From: Cyclobacterium amurskyense
Lineage (GTDB): Bacteria > Bacteroidota > Bacteroidia > Cytophagales > Cyclobacteriaceae
Direction of reading: 5' to 3'
NCBI RefSeq assembly: GCF_001050135.1
Contig: NZ_CP012040.1
Location: 124,001-188,000, forward strand
Length of the DNA stretch: 64,000 nt
A model generated the notes under the pieces. It was not told where the DNA came from and did no database searches. It saw nothing but the letters and a program-made list of their open reading frames with translations. Each line of letters begins with the position of its first letter. The stretch's first letter is position 1. Positions 16,179-25,268 of this stretch are shown piece by piece. The position numbers were made by a program, and so were the translations under genes.

Positions 16179-18575
16179 TTAAAATTTTAATTTACAACTA
16201 AGGGAAGGCAAAATAGGCATCAGGGTAAATTGTTCAAAACCATTGCTATTGGCATTCAAATAAATAAAATAGGGGTTTTTTCTGTTCATTACATTGTATA
16301 CAGAAACATTCCATTCACGTAAGAACCCATTTTTCCACCTTTTTTTATTTGAATAAGCCAGATCTATTCGGTGGTAGATTGGCATTCTTAGCGCATTAAT
16401 ATTTTCTGTAACCAACGTTTCCTGAAAAAATACAGGAAAGGGAGTATTCAAGTCATAATTGTTAGCAATATCAGCTCCAGCTACATTGCTGAAATAGGCA
16501 TTTGTTATGAGAAAATTGCTTTTATTGGTTAGGGTAAAAGGTTGACCAGATTGAATGGTCCCAATTAATGATAGGGATGATCGGGAAGATATTTTGTAGT
16601 TGCCTTCCAGGTTAAAGGAATGTGGCCGGTCAAAGATAAATGGAAATTTTTCACCATTATTGATCAGGTCAAATTTTCGGAATGACCTGCTAAAGGTATA
16701 ATTGGCTGAAACCAGCAACCGCTCAAAACGCCTGTCCCCTCCAATCTCCAGGCCATATGCACTTCCCTCTCCCCCACCCAATATTGACTCTTCCCATTCG
16801 GTGGTTGCTATGGACAAACCATTGTTTCTGTTGACCTCAATTAAATTCTCTAGCCTTCTATAGAACAAACCGCCACTTGCTGACCAATTTTTATGGTTCT
16901 TTGTCACTGAAAAAGAAACAGTATGGCTTTCTACCGGAGCCAACTTCCTGGTGGCAGGAATCCAAATATCCGGTTCCAGAGAGGTGCCGGAAGAATTAAG
17001 CGAGTGCACCGGCTGAAAAGATTTGCTGTAGTCCAATTCCATTCCTATATCCTCTCGGACTTGATAGGTTAACATTATTCGAGGCTGAAGTGAAAAAAAA
17101 TTGTTGTCATCAATAGCGTAAACCCCAAATCTCAGTCCGGGCCTAAAATGAAGATTTCTTTTTTTATTGTGAATGGAGGCCTGCGCATAACCAAAGGCCT
17201 CAAAGGCATTTAAATTTACATTTTCTTGCCTTTCTGTTGCTCCAAATCCAGATTGATCCAGTTGATACCTGTAAGTATCTACTGGCATAAATTCATGAAA
17301 AATTAATTGACCACCCACATCCACTTGGACATTCTTCTTTAGGTAATATTCCAATTCTGATTTGAAAAGGTAATCTTTTACAGCCACTCCATAATTATTG
17401 ATATTTCTCATATCGGTACTCTCTTCTCTTGTAGAATGGTCCTCTTGGGAATAATCATAATTATAACTTGAAAGCGCTACCGATGTGTTCAAATGAAGTT
17501 TATTTCCAATAACCTTCCCCCATCTTAGATTGGCAAATAAATTACCCCAGGAGTTGGTTCGGTTGAAGGAAAAATTTGCAGGTTGGTCTCCGGAAAAATA
17601 ATCTCTGTCCAGCTTTTCCCAAATCCTATCCCTTCCCTGATAAAAGGAAAAATAAAGGTTGCTTTTATCACTAAATTGATGATTTAGTTTTACAGTCAAA
17701 TCATGAAACTTCAAGCCATATCTTTCCTCAGGTTTGTTGATTAAATATAAAGAACCAAGAACTAGATCAACATTGGACTTACGAAAAGACACCAAAAAGG
17801 AGGATTTCCCCTTTTTAATAGGCCCTTCGAGAGAAAACTTACTGAACAATGGCCCGATCACAAATTCCCCATGATAGGCGTTCATATCCCCTTGCTTGAG
17901 ATGGACATCCAGTACCGAAGAGGCTCTTCCTCCAAATTTGGCAGGAAAACCACCTTTATAAAAAGTGAGTTTACTTATCGCAAAAGGATCAAAAATAGAT
18001 ACAAACCCACCAAAATGTCCTCCGTTATATACGGGGATGCCATCCATTACCACGAGATTCTGGTCAGGATTTCCACCACGTACCGAAAACCCTGTAGAAC
18101 CTTCCAGCGTTTGTTGAACCCCCGGTTGATTTTTTATTATATCTAAAATATCTATCTCAGGTTTTAAGGTTGGTAAGGAAAGTTCAGAGGGATGATTTAT
18201 CGTGATCTCCGATCCTGATTTTATTGCTACCAAGCGTTCTGCCTGCACAACAACCTCATTAAGATGCAAAGGAATTAATTCCAACGATAGCATTTTATTT
18301 GTATCGGCCGGTGAATAGCCAAAATTCAGTATTTTATAGCCAACAAAACTAATTCGGAGAACTCCACTGGAATCTTTTTTCGGAGACAATTGAAAATAGC
18401 CGAAATCATTGGTAAAGGTTCCGGTTTCGGATTCAGTATCATATATAGTTGCTCCTATCAATACCTCTCCACTTTCGGCATCTTTGACTTTTCCCTTTAG
18501 CGTAGTGGTTTGCGCCAATAAACTGATACTCATTAGGCAAAGAAAACCTGTAATAGCAGTTTTAAATACACTCAT
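16179..18575 (-). CDS. TonB-dependent receptor with CarboxypepD-reg-like N-terminal domain
   Basis: The protein has 798 residues. A signal peptide (ending SISLLAQ) precedes a beta-sandwich regulatory-like domain (TLKGKVKDAESGEVLIGATIY, about 25-110). The plug follows (GVQQTLEGSTGFSVRGGNPDQNLVVMDGIPVYNGG split by short spacers) and then a 22-strand barrel with many aromatic-rich strands. At 798 residues it is shorter than SusC proteins (about 1000) and lacks the SusC signature, so it is a FecA/CirA-type receptor as usually found with DUF4249. It overlaps the DUF4249 gene by 14 bp and is followed 5 bp later by the small lipoprotein gene. Ligands of such pairs are mostly unknown; import of a peptide, siderophore or small glycan across the outer membrane is possible. 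Confidence 0.9.
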   Translation of the reverse strand: MSVFKTAITGFLCLMSISLLAQTTTLKGKVKDAESGEVLIGATIYDTESETGTFTNDFGYFQLSPKKDSSGVLRISFVGYKILNFGYSPADTNKMLSLELIPLHLNEVVVQAERLVAIKSGSEITINHPSELSLPTLKPEIDILDIIKNQPGVQQTLEGSTGFSVRGGNPDQNLVVMDGIPVYNGGHFGGFVSIFDPFAISKLTFYKGGFPAKFGGRASSVLDVHLKQGDMNAYHGEFVIGPLFSKFSLEGPIKKGKSSFLVSFRKSNVDLVLGSLYLINKPEERYGLKFHDLTVKLNHQFSDKSNLYFSFYQGRDRIWEKLDRDYFSGDQPANFSFNRTNSWGNLFANLRWGKVIGNKLHLNTSVALSSYNYDYSQEDHSTREESTDMRNINNYGVAVKDYLFKSELEYYLKKNVQVDVGGQLIFHEFMPVDTYRYQLDQSGFGATERQENVNLNAFEAFGYAQASIHNKKRNLHFRPGLRFGVYAIDDNNFFSLQPRIMLTYQVREDIGMELDYSKSFQPVHSLNSSGTSLEPDIWIPATRKLAPVESHTVSFSVTKNHKNWSASGGLFYRRLENLIEVNRNNGLSIATTEWEESILGGGEGSAYGLEIGGDRRFERLLVSANYTFSRSFRKFDLINNGEKFPFIFDRPHSFNLEGNYKISSRSSLSLIGTIQSGQPFTLTNKSNFLITNAYFSNVAGADIANNYDLNTPFPVFFQETLVTENINALRMPIYHRIDLAYSNKKRWKNGFLREWNVSVYNVMNRKNPYFIYLNANSNGFEQFTLMPILPSLSCKLKF

Positions 18576-19497
18576 AGCCGGACAGATTGCAGGTTACAGA
18601 AAGATCGGTAGGGTTGTAGCCGGCAAAAACGCCTTCAGCCCCCTCAATATTGGAATAAACAGGTTGCAGCTCTTTAAAAATATCAGGGAAAAATAGCATG
18701 GGGGCGTCAAATTCAGAAGTATGAGACAAGACATCCAGGTGTTGAAGTAGAGATTTTTTATACCTAAAATACTGTTCAGACACGGAGGATAGTCGAAAAA
18801 TAAATCTATTAGAAAAAGGATTAGCTTTAACGCTATCAAAATTTAAGATCATGGGAAGCTTGTCTCCTTTGTTGTTTTGGAAAAGGAAATAAGGCAGGTA
18901 ATTTGAGGGCAAATTTTCGATTAATGTCGCTGTATCATCGTTTCGACAGTACTGTATTTTAAATTTTGACACATCATTCTCCTCTACCTGCAAAAGCATG
19001 GATTCATAATATTTAGCCTCAATCAATGAATCAGGCATCGTCATCACAAACCTGGAAAATGGTCCGGTAATATTATCCAACTGAACAAAGCCAGCCGGAA
19101 ATTTTAAATTAACATCATAGGAAGGAGCCGGTGAAGGAATGTTAGTTGTGGCTTTTATCAATTTCCCATCAGGAAGAAGTACATTTAGGTGATACGAAGT
19201 ATTGAACTTGAGTTCGGCATCTCCTTCAAAGTAATCTACCGAAAACTGTAAAGAATCAATTTTTTCCTCACCTTCCCAATTCCAAGTAATCCAAACCCTA
19301 AGTTTGGACGGATCAGATATTGTTTCCATTTTTCCCAAATCGCCAACTTTATGAATATAAATTGATGCTGGAACACCTGGCCTGATCAGCCCATTGACAC
19401 TGTATTGCTCCTCAAAATCCTCTGATCCGTCCAAAGTATATTCTGTGATGCAACTGGAAAATAAAAGGCAACATACTGTATAAAAAATAATCCTCAT
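18562..19497 (-). CDS. DUF4249-family lipoprotein
   Basis: A 311-residue protein with lipobox FSSC (Cys16). The N-terminus (YSVNGLIRPGVPASIYIHKVGDLG) and the C-terminus (PVYSNIEGAEGVFAGYN) match the pattern of DUF4249 proteins, beta-rich surface lipoproteins encoded immediately before TonB receptors in Bacteroidota. It is the first gene of the three-gene operon ending at 15730 and overlaps the receptor gene by 14 bp, suggesting coupled translation. A SusD-like lid or co-receptor role is inferred from position only. Confidence 0.85.
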   Translation of the reverse strand: MRIIFYTVCCLLFSSCITEYTLDGSEDFEEQYSVNGLIRPGVPASIYIHKVGDLGKMETISDPSKLRVWITWNWEGEEKIDSLQFSVDYFEGDAELKFNTSYHLNVLLPDGKLIKATTNIPSPAPSYDVNLKFPAGFVQLDNITGPFSRFVMTMPDSLIEAKYYESMLLQVEENDVSKFKIQYCRNDDTATLIENLPSNYLPYFLFQNNKGDKLPMILNFDSVKANPFSNRFIFRLSSVSEQYFRYKKSLLQHLDVLSHTSEFDAPMLFFPDIFKELQPVYSNIEGAEGVFAGYNPTDLSVTCNLSGYECI

Positions 19498-19672
19498 TCA
19501 ATAACAAATCATCTTAAATAAATAAATTCACGGGGGGTTAGGGTAAAAAACCAATAAACATAAATTAAGATCATTTCCCCTTGCTTAGGTTGTAACTATT
19601 AATTCAATAAAAATAACTAAATTTTTATTGATATAAAAATTTAGTTATTCGAATGATTTCTGCCTTTTTTTT

Positions 19673-19790
19673 ACCACTAGGAGTAGATTGAATCTATTCC
19701 TTAATTTTCAAAAGAAAAGAACATCTGGAAGACCATCTGTTGCTTAAAAGAATTGATAAAACCCTGTTCAACTCTCTGAGAGGATGAACT
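19673..19790. repeat. Partial, decayed hairpin cassette (copy C)
   Basis: It starts ACCACTAGGAGTAGATTGAATCTATTCC and continues AAAAGAAAAGAACATCTGGAAGACCATCTGTTGCTT, the same order as in copy A (15211). It then breaks off after CCCTGTTCAACTC. The first stem is degraded by two changes and the later hairpins are absent. It lies between the DUF4249 operon and the toxin-antitoxin genes; the remaining bases of 19498-19858 show only AT-rich sequence. Confidence 0.75.
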
Positions 19791-19858
19791 TTAAGGTGCA
19801 AAATATTTGAAAAAATCAATGCGCCACTTTGTATTTCAACCTAAAGTTTTCTGCTCAT

Positions 19859-20188
19859 TTACAACCCAGCATTATTGATCAATTCGATGATCTGTTCCTT
19901 GGTCAGATTTTCGAGCTGACTCTTATCGTAGATGTGCAACAAATAAACTTCCCTGTCATCGGTTACAATAAAGGTGATCACTCTGGCCCCTCCAGACTTT
20001 CCTCTATTTTTTGAAGATATCTTCATCCGAATCTTATAAAGATTATGTCCAAGACGGATTCCGGATGCAGGATTTTCTACCAGGGTCTCAATCAGTTGTT
20101 GTAAGTCGGTTTTTAGGGAAGGATACTTTTTGGCCAGTTTTTTAACCAGCTTTTTAAATTCAGGCGTAGGGATTACCTTATAACTCAT
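19859..20188 (-). CDS. RelE/ParE-superfamily toxin
   Basis: A 109-residue basic protein with the layout of RelE/ParE toxins: an N-terminal helical hairpin (TPEFKKLVKKLAKKYPSLKTDLQQL), then NPASGIRLGHNLYKIRMK, an Arg/Lys-rich loop (SSKNRGKSGGARVI) and hydrophobic strands (VITFIVTDDREVYLLHIYDK). Such toxins cleave ribosome-bound mRNA or poison gyrase; sequence alone does not decide which. The gene overlaps the upstream antitoxin gene by 11 bp. The pair probably autoregulates its own promoter, upstream of 20378. The confident part is the family and its pairing with a small upstream gene. Confidence 0.85.
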   Translation of the reverse strand: MSYKVIPTPEFKKLVKKLAKKYPSLKTDLQQLIETLVENPASGIRLGHNLYKIRMKISSKNRGKSGGARVITFIVTDDREVYLLHIYDKSQLENLTKEQIIELINNAGL

Positions 20189-20378
20189 TGAGGAAGTCTT
20201 CGGTCGATTGCTTGGGTAGTTTTCCTTCCTTCATTAGTTTTACTTGTATCAGGCTATTTTGCAGTTCTTCCAATGCTTTTTCTTCGCTATCTTCCACCTT
20301 CACATAATCCAGGGTTTTGATGAACTCTAGGAAAACTTCAAATTTATTGTCTGCGATATTGATCGTTAGCTGCTTCAT
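20178..20378 (-). CDS. Antitoxin partner of the RelE/ParE-like toxin
   Basis: A 66-residue acidic protein (MKQLTINIADNKFEVFLEFI at the N-terminus, EDSEEKALEELQNSLIQVKL in the middle). The N-terminal beta strand followed by helices resembles ribbon-helix-helix or Phd-type antitoxins; the C-terminal part would wrap the toxin. It precedes and overlaps the toxin gene, the usual order in type II systems. The DNA-binding class is not certain from sequence. Confidence 0.78.
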   Translation of the reverse strand: MKQLTINIADNKFEVFLEFIKTLDYVKVEDSEEKALEELQNSLIQVKLMKEGKLPKQSTEDFLNEL

Positions 20379-20626
20379 ATTGTAATAATCCTTTGGCTTT
20401 ATAGCTTCCCTTAACTAGTATTGATAAACGAGCATATAAACAATAATGTTATCCAACGAAAATAGTTAAAAAACGCTAGAATCGAAAATAGAAATTCAAT
20501 AGTCATCCATTTAAGAACATCCCAAAAGTTAAATCAGACAAATAAGTAGGTGGTACAAGATTTAATTACAACTTGATTGAACCATGAACTGAAAATAACT
20601 ATTTGCAATCAAGCCCTCACTCTATG

Positions 20627-21003
20627 CTAGGAGTAGATTGCATCTACTCCTTATTATCAATAGAAATATACATCTCGATTACTATTAGCTACTTTAAAAA
20701 ATTAGCAGAACCCTGTTCAACCCACGTCGGGGTTGAGGAATTGATGGTTATTCGCCGTCCACGAGTTTTCACCCGTAATTAATATTATTGAAGCCCTACA
20801 GGCTTCTTTGGTTTTCGTGATAATGGACCATTCGAAAGAACTAAATCGATTACATCAATTACCTCACAAATCCCAGGTCTGAAGGACCTGAACTATAATA
20901 ACCGTGAGTGGCAACTCACGGAAAAGCTGTTACCTACCTTTCCCACAACCCCGGATGGGGTTGAACAGTGTTGCGAAAAACAAGTTCACTTTCGCTAACA
21001 CGC
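20627..21003. repeat. Seven-hairpin intergenic cassette, copy B
   Basis: This is the second full copy of the cassette at 15211-15580, in the same orientation. Hairpin GGAGTAGAT/ATCTACTCC is at 20630-20650 and GAAGCC/GGCTTC at 20790-20806. It is followed by CAGGTC/GACCTG, CCGTGAGT/ACTCACGG and CAACCCC/GGGGTTG with nearly the same spacers as copy A. The third stem is weakened compared with copy A (CCACGAG...CCCGTAA). The stretch 20379-20626 before it, which is the promoter side of the toxin-antitoxin operon, shows no other feature. Confidence 0.88.
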
Positions 21004-21044
21004 TAGGAATAATGCATCTACCTTTCACATAGTGTCGAATATTT

Positions 21045-21067
21045 GAGTGTAGTTGCAAACTACACTC
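21045..21067. repeat. Perfect 10-bp hairpin GAGTGTAGTT/AACTACACTC
   Basis: Arms GAGTGTAGTT and AACTACACTC surround a GCA loop. The TTGCA-type centre is like that of the GGAGTAGAT hairpins, but the arm sequence differs. It follows cassette copy B directly. Confidence 0.75.
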
Positions 21068-21094
21068 AGTCCACCAGGTCAATTAATTGTACAC

Positions 21095-21124
21095 CACTAG
21101 GAGTAGATTGCATCTACTCCTTCC
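21095..21124. repeat. Isolated first hairpin of the cassette (copy D)
   Basis: CACTAGGAGTAGATTGCA continues into ATCTACTCCTT, matching the first hairpin of copies A and B exactly (stem at 21100-21120), but the rest of the cassette is absent. It is the fourth occurrence of this hairpin within 6 kb. Confidence 0.8.
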
Positions 21125-21191
21125 TATCAATGTGCTTGCGATCCTTTCAGAAATAGTAGATTAGGTGTTGATCAAACTTCCTATTTCATTT

Positions 21192-22709
21192 TCACGAAGG
21201 CAATAAATTATTGAGGGTATAGGCTATGAGTTGATTGTCGAGGGGCTTTCCGGCCTGATTGAAAATACTGTCTAATTTTAGCTCATAAACATACCCTGGT
21301 TTTAGCGCTTCCAAAACCAATTCCACCCTCATATGATCAGCAGATATGGTGATGTCTTTTATGGCCACGGATTGTAAATCTCTTTGCGTAGACTTATCTA
21401 CCGGCTCATCAAACGGCTTTTTCTGATACGCATAATAATACCGACGCAACTGGTAATTTTTTATGGCCAAAGCGCCTTCCGGATTTACCGCTTGAGTGAA
21501 GGTTATGGTAAAACCATTTTTAGTCAGGGACATTTTGGCGATATCCATGGGTGGGTTTCCGGTGGAAGAAATCTTTTGAATGCCCTGATCACCTCTCCAG
21601 CCATGTTCAATTTGCCCTACCCATAAACTTCCATCCGGCCCAAAAGCCAGGCGGTTGTTGCCAACTCTCAAACCTTGTCCATCAACAAATGGAATACAAG
21701 CCCCTTGAAATTCCCCTGCGACTTCCTCAAGCATTACCCGGAAAATCCGGTCCCTATTCATTTCTCCAATCAGAAATTGCCCTTCAAAATCTTTGAACTG
21801 CTCGTTGTTTTTAATTAATAAGGGTTGAGTGGGAGAATTGGCCATTATTCCATGTGGAAACAATACCGACGCCTTGGTACGAAGACTGTCCAATGTTGAA
21901 ATTGGGAGTGAAAATGGGTCTGCATTTTTCCATTCTTCTTGCCACACGAGGCTTGCAGGATGTCCAAAGAAACGGTCTTTTTTGACATGGTACAACGTGC
22001 TCGTCTCTACCCAGTCACTTTGGTTGTCGGTAACAAATAAATTTCCAGAATCATCAAAGCCCAATCCATTCGGGGACCTGAAACCTGAAGCAAAAGGGAT
22101 AACCTTTCCATTGGGCTGAATTTTCAAAACCCAACCTCGGTAAGGAACAACAGAATACATTTGTCTTTTTCCATCAGCACCATCCCTGCCATTTAGCCGC
22201 AACTCACCCCGAACATTCTCCCTAATGCCTCCACCAGATGAAGCGGTATTCAAGGCGATGTAAAAATTTCCTTCACTGTCCCTAACAGGCCCGTAATTGA
22301 ACTCATGGTAATTGCCGGATATCCCAAAATCATCCGTTATCTTTTCATATACATCGGCTTTACCATCCTTGTCCGTATCCGTAATCCGTGTCAATTCAGG
22401 TCTTTGCAATACCACAATTTCAGCATCATTGATTACCACCAAGCCCAATGGCTCGTGTAGCCCTTTAGCAAATAGCTGCCATTCATTGGTCTTAGGGTCA
22501 AAAATCATGACCTCCCCTCGGGTAAAACAAGCGATCAACCGGCCATCTGATAAAAAATCAAGCCCACCGGTTTCTGCCAATAAACCATCGGGAACAGGGA
22601 TTGTAGCTACCTGATAAGTGGCACCTGCTCCTTGTGGTTTGGGCTTACAGGCTGTAACAATACAAAGACCAGTTAATAGTACAATTAATAAATGTCTCGT
22701 TTTTGTCAT
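21192..22709 (-). CDS. Beta-propeller dehydrogenase-like lipoprotein
   Basis: I use ATG 22709 instead of the in-frame GTG 22712; the start then overlaps the upstream stop as TGATG. The product has 505 residues with lipobox VTAC (Cys21). Residues about 35-390 form a six-bladed NHL/sorbosone-dehydrogenase-type propeller (GGLDFLSDGRLIACFTRGEV, FRSPNGLGFDDSGNLFVTDN, LAFGPDGSLWVGQIEHGW). The last 110 residues form a beta-sandwich (FTITFTQAVNPEGALAIKNY). It resembles the propeller part of PVC-type dehydrogenases such as that at 11420 but has no HEAT or heme domain. The neighbouring cupredoxin may accept its electrons (inference). It is the last gene of the leftward operon. Confidence 0.83.
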   Translation of the reverse strand: MTKTRHLLIVLLTGLCIVTACKPKPQGAGATYQVATIPVPDGLLAETGGLDFLSDGRLIACFTRGEVMIFDPKTNEWQLFAKGLHEPLGLVVINDAEIVVLQRPELTRITDTDKDGKADVYEKITDDFGISGNYHEFNYGPVRDSEGNFYIALNTASSGGGIRENVRGELRLNGRDGADGKRQMYSVVPYRGWVLKIQPNGKVIPFASGFRSPNGLGFDDSGNLFVTDNQSDWVETSTLYHVKKDRFFGHPASLVWQEEWKNADPFSLPISTLDSLRTKASVLFPHGIMANSPTQPLLIKNNEQFKDFEGQFLIGEMNRDRIFRVMLEEVAGEFQGACIPFVDGQGLRVGNNRLAFGPDGSLWVGQIEHGWRGDQGIQKISSTGNPPMDIAKMSLTKNGFTITFTQAVNPEGALAIKNYQLRRYYYAYQKKPFDEPVDKSTQRDLQSVAIKDITISADHMRVELVLEALKPGYVYELKLDSIFNQAGKPLDNQLIAYTLNNLLPS

Positions 22710-23833
22710 CACTTGTTACTTTTAGTCATCCTAATGGTAAATTCTTTTGCTTCATCTGGACTCAGTTTCAAGGCACCATTTTCTGTTTCACCCTTATTAA
22801 ACCCATACTCCACTTGCCCATCAGCATTGAATAGAAACCAGACAGGTTCTTTTGCATTGTTAACCTTTATTGTTCTGATCAATCCTGTGCCTTCTTTGTT
22901 TGGATGAATAATTTCGTGAACCTCCACTCCTGAAAGCAAATAGTGAAACTCAGGGTAGCCATCGATCCATTTGTACCTCAAAAATTCAGGACTTGGAATG
23001 CTTTCTCTACTACCAATCCGTATAGGGAATTCCGTTTTCTCCTGATAAAATATTTCACCGAGCACTTTTGCATAGGCATTTTTATGGCCGTGCCATAGAT
23101 CGGTATTGTCCAGGAATTCTCCTTGCCAGGCAAACTGCAACTGACATAATGCTGCATCCCAGCAATACGACAATTGTTTGGGAAGGTGGACGGCTATACT
23201 GGCAAGGCTGGATTCTTCGATAAAAACCCGGTAAAGGTAAGGAGGCACATTATCGTATGGATGCAATTTGGGATGATGGTGCATGGCAGCACTTTCTGTA
23301 TCCTGCACTTTCTTGTCTCCGGTTCTTCGCAAAGGTGGGATGTTTTCATCGTTTTCTAGTGGTGGCATTATACCGTTTTCAGTCACATACATGTAGCCAT
23401 ACATGATAAAGCCATGACCGGGATAGGTACATACAAAAGGATAAATACCAGGCTCCTCGGGCGCTTTAAACTGTATGGTTTTGCTCTCGCCCGAATAGAT
23501 TACGGGAATGGACCATAGCACCAAAGGACTCTTTGGAATAAAATTCATTTCCGGGCCTTTTTCTGCCAATTGCTGGGCTGCAAGGACTACGTCAGCCCTT
23601 GATCCAGGCTTAGTAATGACCATATTATGGGGCATGTCATCATCACTATTCGTGACAGTGAGCTTGACTTCAGCCCCCGGAGCAACAGAAAACCTGACCT
23701 TGTCAAATTGAAGCCCGGGAATTGCTTTTAATTCAATGGAAGTGATTTTCTTGCCATCACCCTGTGCCAGAAGTGCTGAATGTAGCAGGAGCGCAAAACA
23801 GAAAATTAATGTTGTACTGTATTTTATAACCAT
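22709..23833 (-). CDS. Secreted type I copper (auracyanin/plastocyanin-like) protein with C-terminal extra domain
   Basis: An in-frame TTG occurs at 23848, but ATG 23833 gives a normal signal peptide (ending LLAQ). In this 374-residue form the cupredoxin domain covers about 25-155. All four type I copper ligands are visible: His69 (DDMPHNMVI), then Cys135, His140 and Met144 in YPFVCTYPGHGFIMYG. This is the auracyanin/plastocyanin arrangement for one-electron transfer in the periplasm. The C-terminal 200 residues are a second domain of unknown role (RVFIEESSLASIAVHLPKQL, DLWHGHKNAYAK, FHYLLSGVEVHEII), which I have seen described only as part of heme/copper dehydrogenase-associated proteins. 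Its stop overlaps the propeller gene start by one base, so the two are probably coexpressed partners. Confidence 0.87.
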   Translation of the reverse strand: MVIKYSTTLIFCFALLLHSALLAQGDGKKITSIELKAIPGLQFDKVRFSVAPGAEVKLTVTNSDDDMPHNMVITKPGSRADVVLAAQQLAEKGPEMNFIPKSPLVLWSIPVIYSGESKTIQFKAPEEPGIYPFVCTYPGHGFIMYGYMYVTENGIMPPLENDENIPPLRRTGDKKVQDTESAAMHHHPKLHPYDNVPPYLYRVFIEESSLASIAVHLPKQLSYCWDAALCQLQFAWQGEFLDNTDLWHGHKNAYAKVLGEIFYQEKTEFPIRIGSRESIPSPEFLRYKWIDGYPEFHYLLSGVEVHEIIHPNKEGTGLIRTIKVNNAKEPVWFLFNADGQVEYGFNKGETENGALKLSPDEAKEFTIRMTKSNK

Positions 23834-23848
23834 AGCTAATTGTATCAA

Positions 23849-25243
23849 TTAAAAATCCTTAAAAGGACCTCTTGGTGCTGCATTTTCCATCTCCTCTTTC
23901 CATTCTGAAAATTTTCGGGTAAGCTCTTCCAGAATTTCAGGCTTCTCTAAAGACAAATCATTTTGTTCTCCAATGTCCTGTTTCAAATCAAACAATCCAT
24001 TTCCTTTTGCGGACTGCACCCATTTCCAATCCCCAACTCTGGCTGCCTGATCACCTCTAAACTCCCAGAACATTTCTGTTCTTTCAGCATCGGTTTTACC
24101 CTGAAGTACCGGTAACATGTCAAAGCCATCATAAATGATGGCTTCAGGTAGTTCTAAACCTGCCGCTGCAACCATCATGGGAAACAATTCCAAAGAAGTC
24201 AAAAAGGCATCATTTGTTTGTCCGGCTTCAAGTTTACTCGGCCATTTGACCAAACAAGGGACTCTTATACCGCCTTCAAAAAACTGGGCCTTACCTCCTC
24301 TTAAAGGAGAATTGTCTGCCAATGACATACCACCATTGTCAGAAAGAAAGATTACCAGGGTATTTTCCTCTAGCCCCATTTCCTTTATCCTTTCTAAAAT
24401 AGTACCAATGGACTGATCCATTTGGGTAATGGCAGCTTTGTATGCCCTTTGTTTTTCCCCTCGTTTTGTGTTTGACTTGGGGTACATTTTCAAGTACTCT
24501 TCAGTGGCCTGAACAGTGCCTTTAATCTCTGGATCTAAATTCGAAGCACTGTGAGGAGCATTGAAGGCCAAGGTTAGAAAAAAGGGTTTTCCTTCACTTC
24601 CATTGATAAATTCCAGTGCTTCCCTTTCAAAAAGGTCTGTTGCGTAAGTTCCTTTGTCGGCTATGGATAACCGGTTGCCATCGATCATGGATGGACTCCC
24701 ATAGCGCTCATGGGTGAAATAATCAATCCCTGTGTTGGCAAAACCATAGTACTTGTCATAGCCCTGCTGCATTGGTAAATACCGCTTCAATTGGCCTAAA
24801 TCCCACTTTCCTATATAGCCATTGGTATAGCCTCCTTCTTTTAATACTTCGGAAATAAAGATTTCTCTAAGGTCTGTCCCTAAGATCCGTTCCGGAGAAA
24901 CGCTGTATTCGTAATCAGTATACTGATGCCCATAATTGACCATATTGTTACGAAAGAGCTCAAAAGTGCCATTTCTTTGTGGATACCTTCCTGTAAGCAA
25001 TCCACTTCTAGAAGGGGTACAAGCAGAACTAGTGACATAAAAATTAGTCAACCGCACTCCTTCTGCTGCCAATTGATCCAAATGAGGGGTAAGAATATCC
25101 TTATTACCAAAGGAACCAAGGTCATGATAGCCTTGATCGTCTGATATAATCAATAGGACATTAGGCTTTTGTTGTTGGCCAAACCCATGCGTTCCAACCA
25201 AAAACAATAAAGAAAAGAGCAAGCTTTTAAGTCTCATAATCAT
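23849..25243 (-). CDS. Secreted type I sulfatase (formylglycine-dependent arylsulfatase family)
   Basis: A 464-residue protein with a signal peptide (residues 1 to about 22). The N-terminal metal motif is LLIISDDQGYHDLG. The formylglycine site is Cys75 in SSACTPSRSGLLTGRYP, a CxPSR motif of the Cys-type that needs an FGE or anSME maturase, neither of which is in the window. A later metal motif is FLSDNGG. The usual GKWHLG motif reads GKWDLG (Lys146, Asp148), so one conserved His is replaced by Asp. The enzyme should remove sulfate esters from a glycan or small molecule in the periplasm. It lies between the amidohydrolase genes and the cupredoxin/propeller pair with gaps of only 15-25 bp, so it is part of the same transcription unit. 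Confidence 0.9.
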   Translation of the reverse strand: MIMRLKSLLFSLLFLVGTHGFGQQQKPNVLLIISDDQGYHDLGSFGNKDILTPHLDQLAAEGVRLTNFYVTSSACTPSRSGLLTGRYPQRNGTFELFRNNMVNYGHQYTDYEYSVSPERILGTDLREIFISEVLKEGGYTNGYIGKWDLGQLKRYLPMQQGYDKYYGFANTGIDYFTHERYGSPSMIDGNRLSIADKGTYATDLFEREALEFINGSEGKPFFLTLAFNAPHSASNLDPEIKGTVQATEEYLKMYPKSNTKRGEKQRAYKAAITQMDQSIGTILERIKEMGLEENTLVIFLSDNGGMSLADNSPLRGGKAQFFEGGIRVPCLVKWPSKLEAGQTNDAFLTSLELFPMMVAAAGLELPEAIIYDGFDMLPVLQGKTDAERTEMFWEFRGDQAARVGDWKWVQSAKGNGLFDLKQDIGEQNDLSLEKPEILEELTRKFSEWKEEMENAAPRGPFKDF

Positions 25244-25268
25244 GTCAATTTGTTCACAGATAGGCTAC

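Noticed and set aside
23834..23848. Earlier start of the cupredoxin gene at 23848
   Set aside because: It is TTG and adds five residues before a normal signal peptide that begins at ATG 23833.
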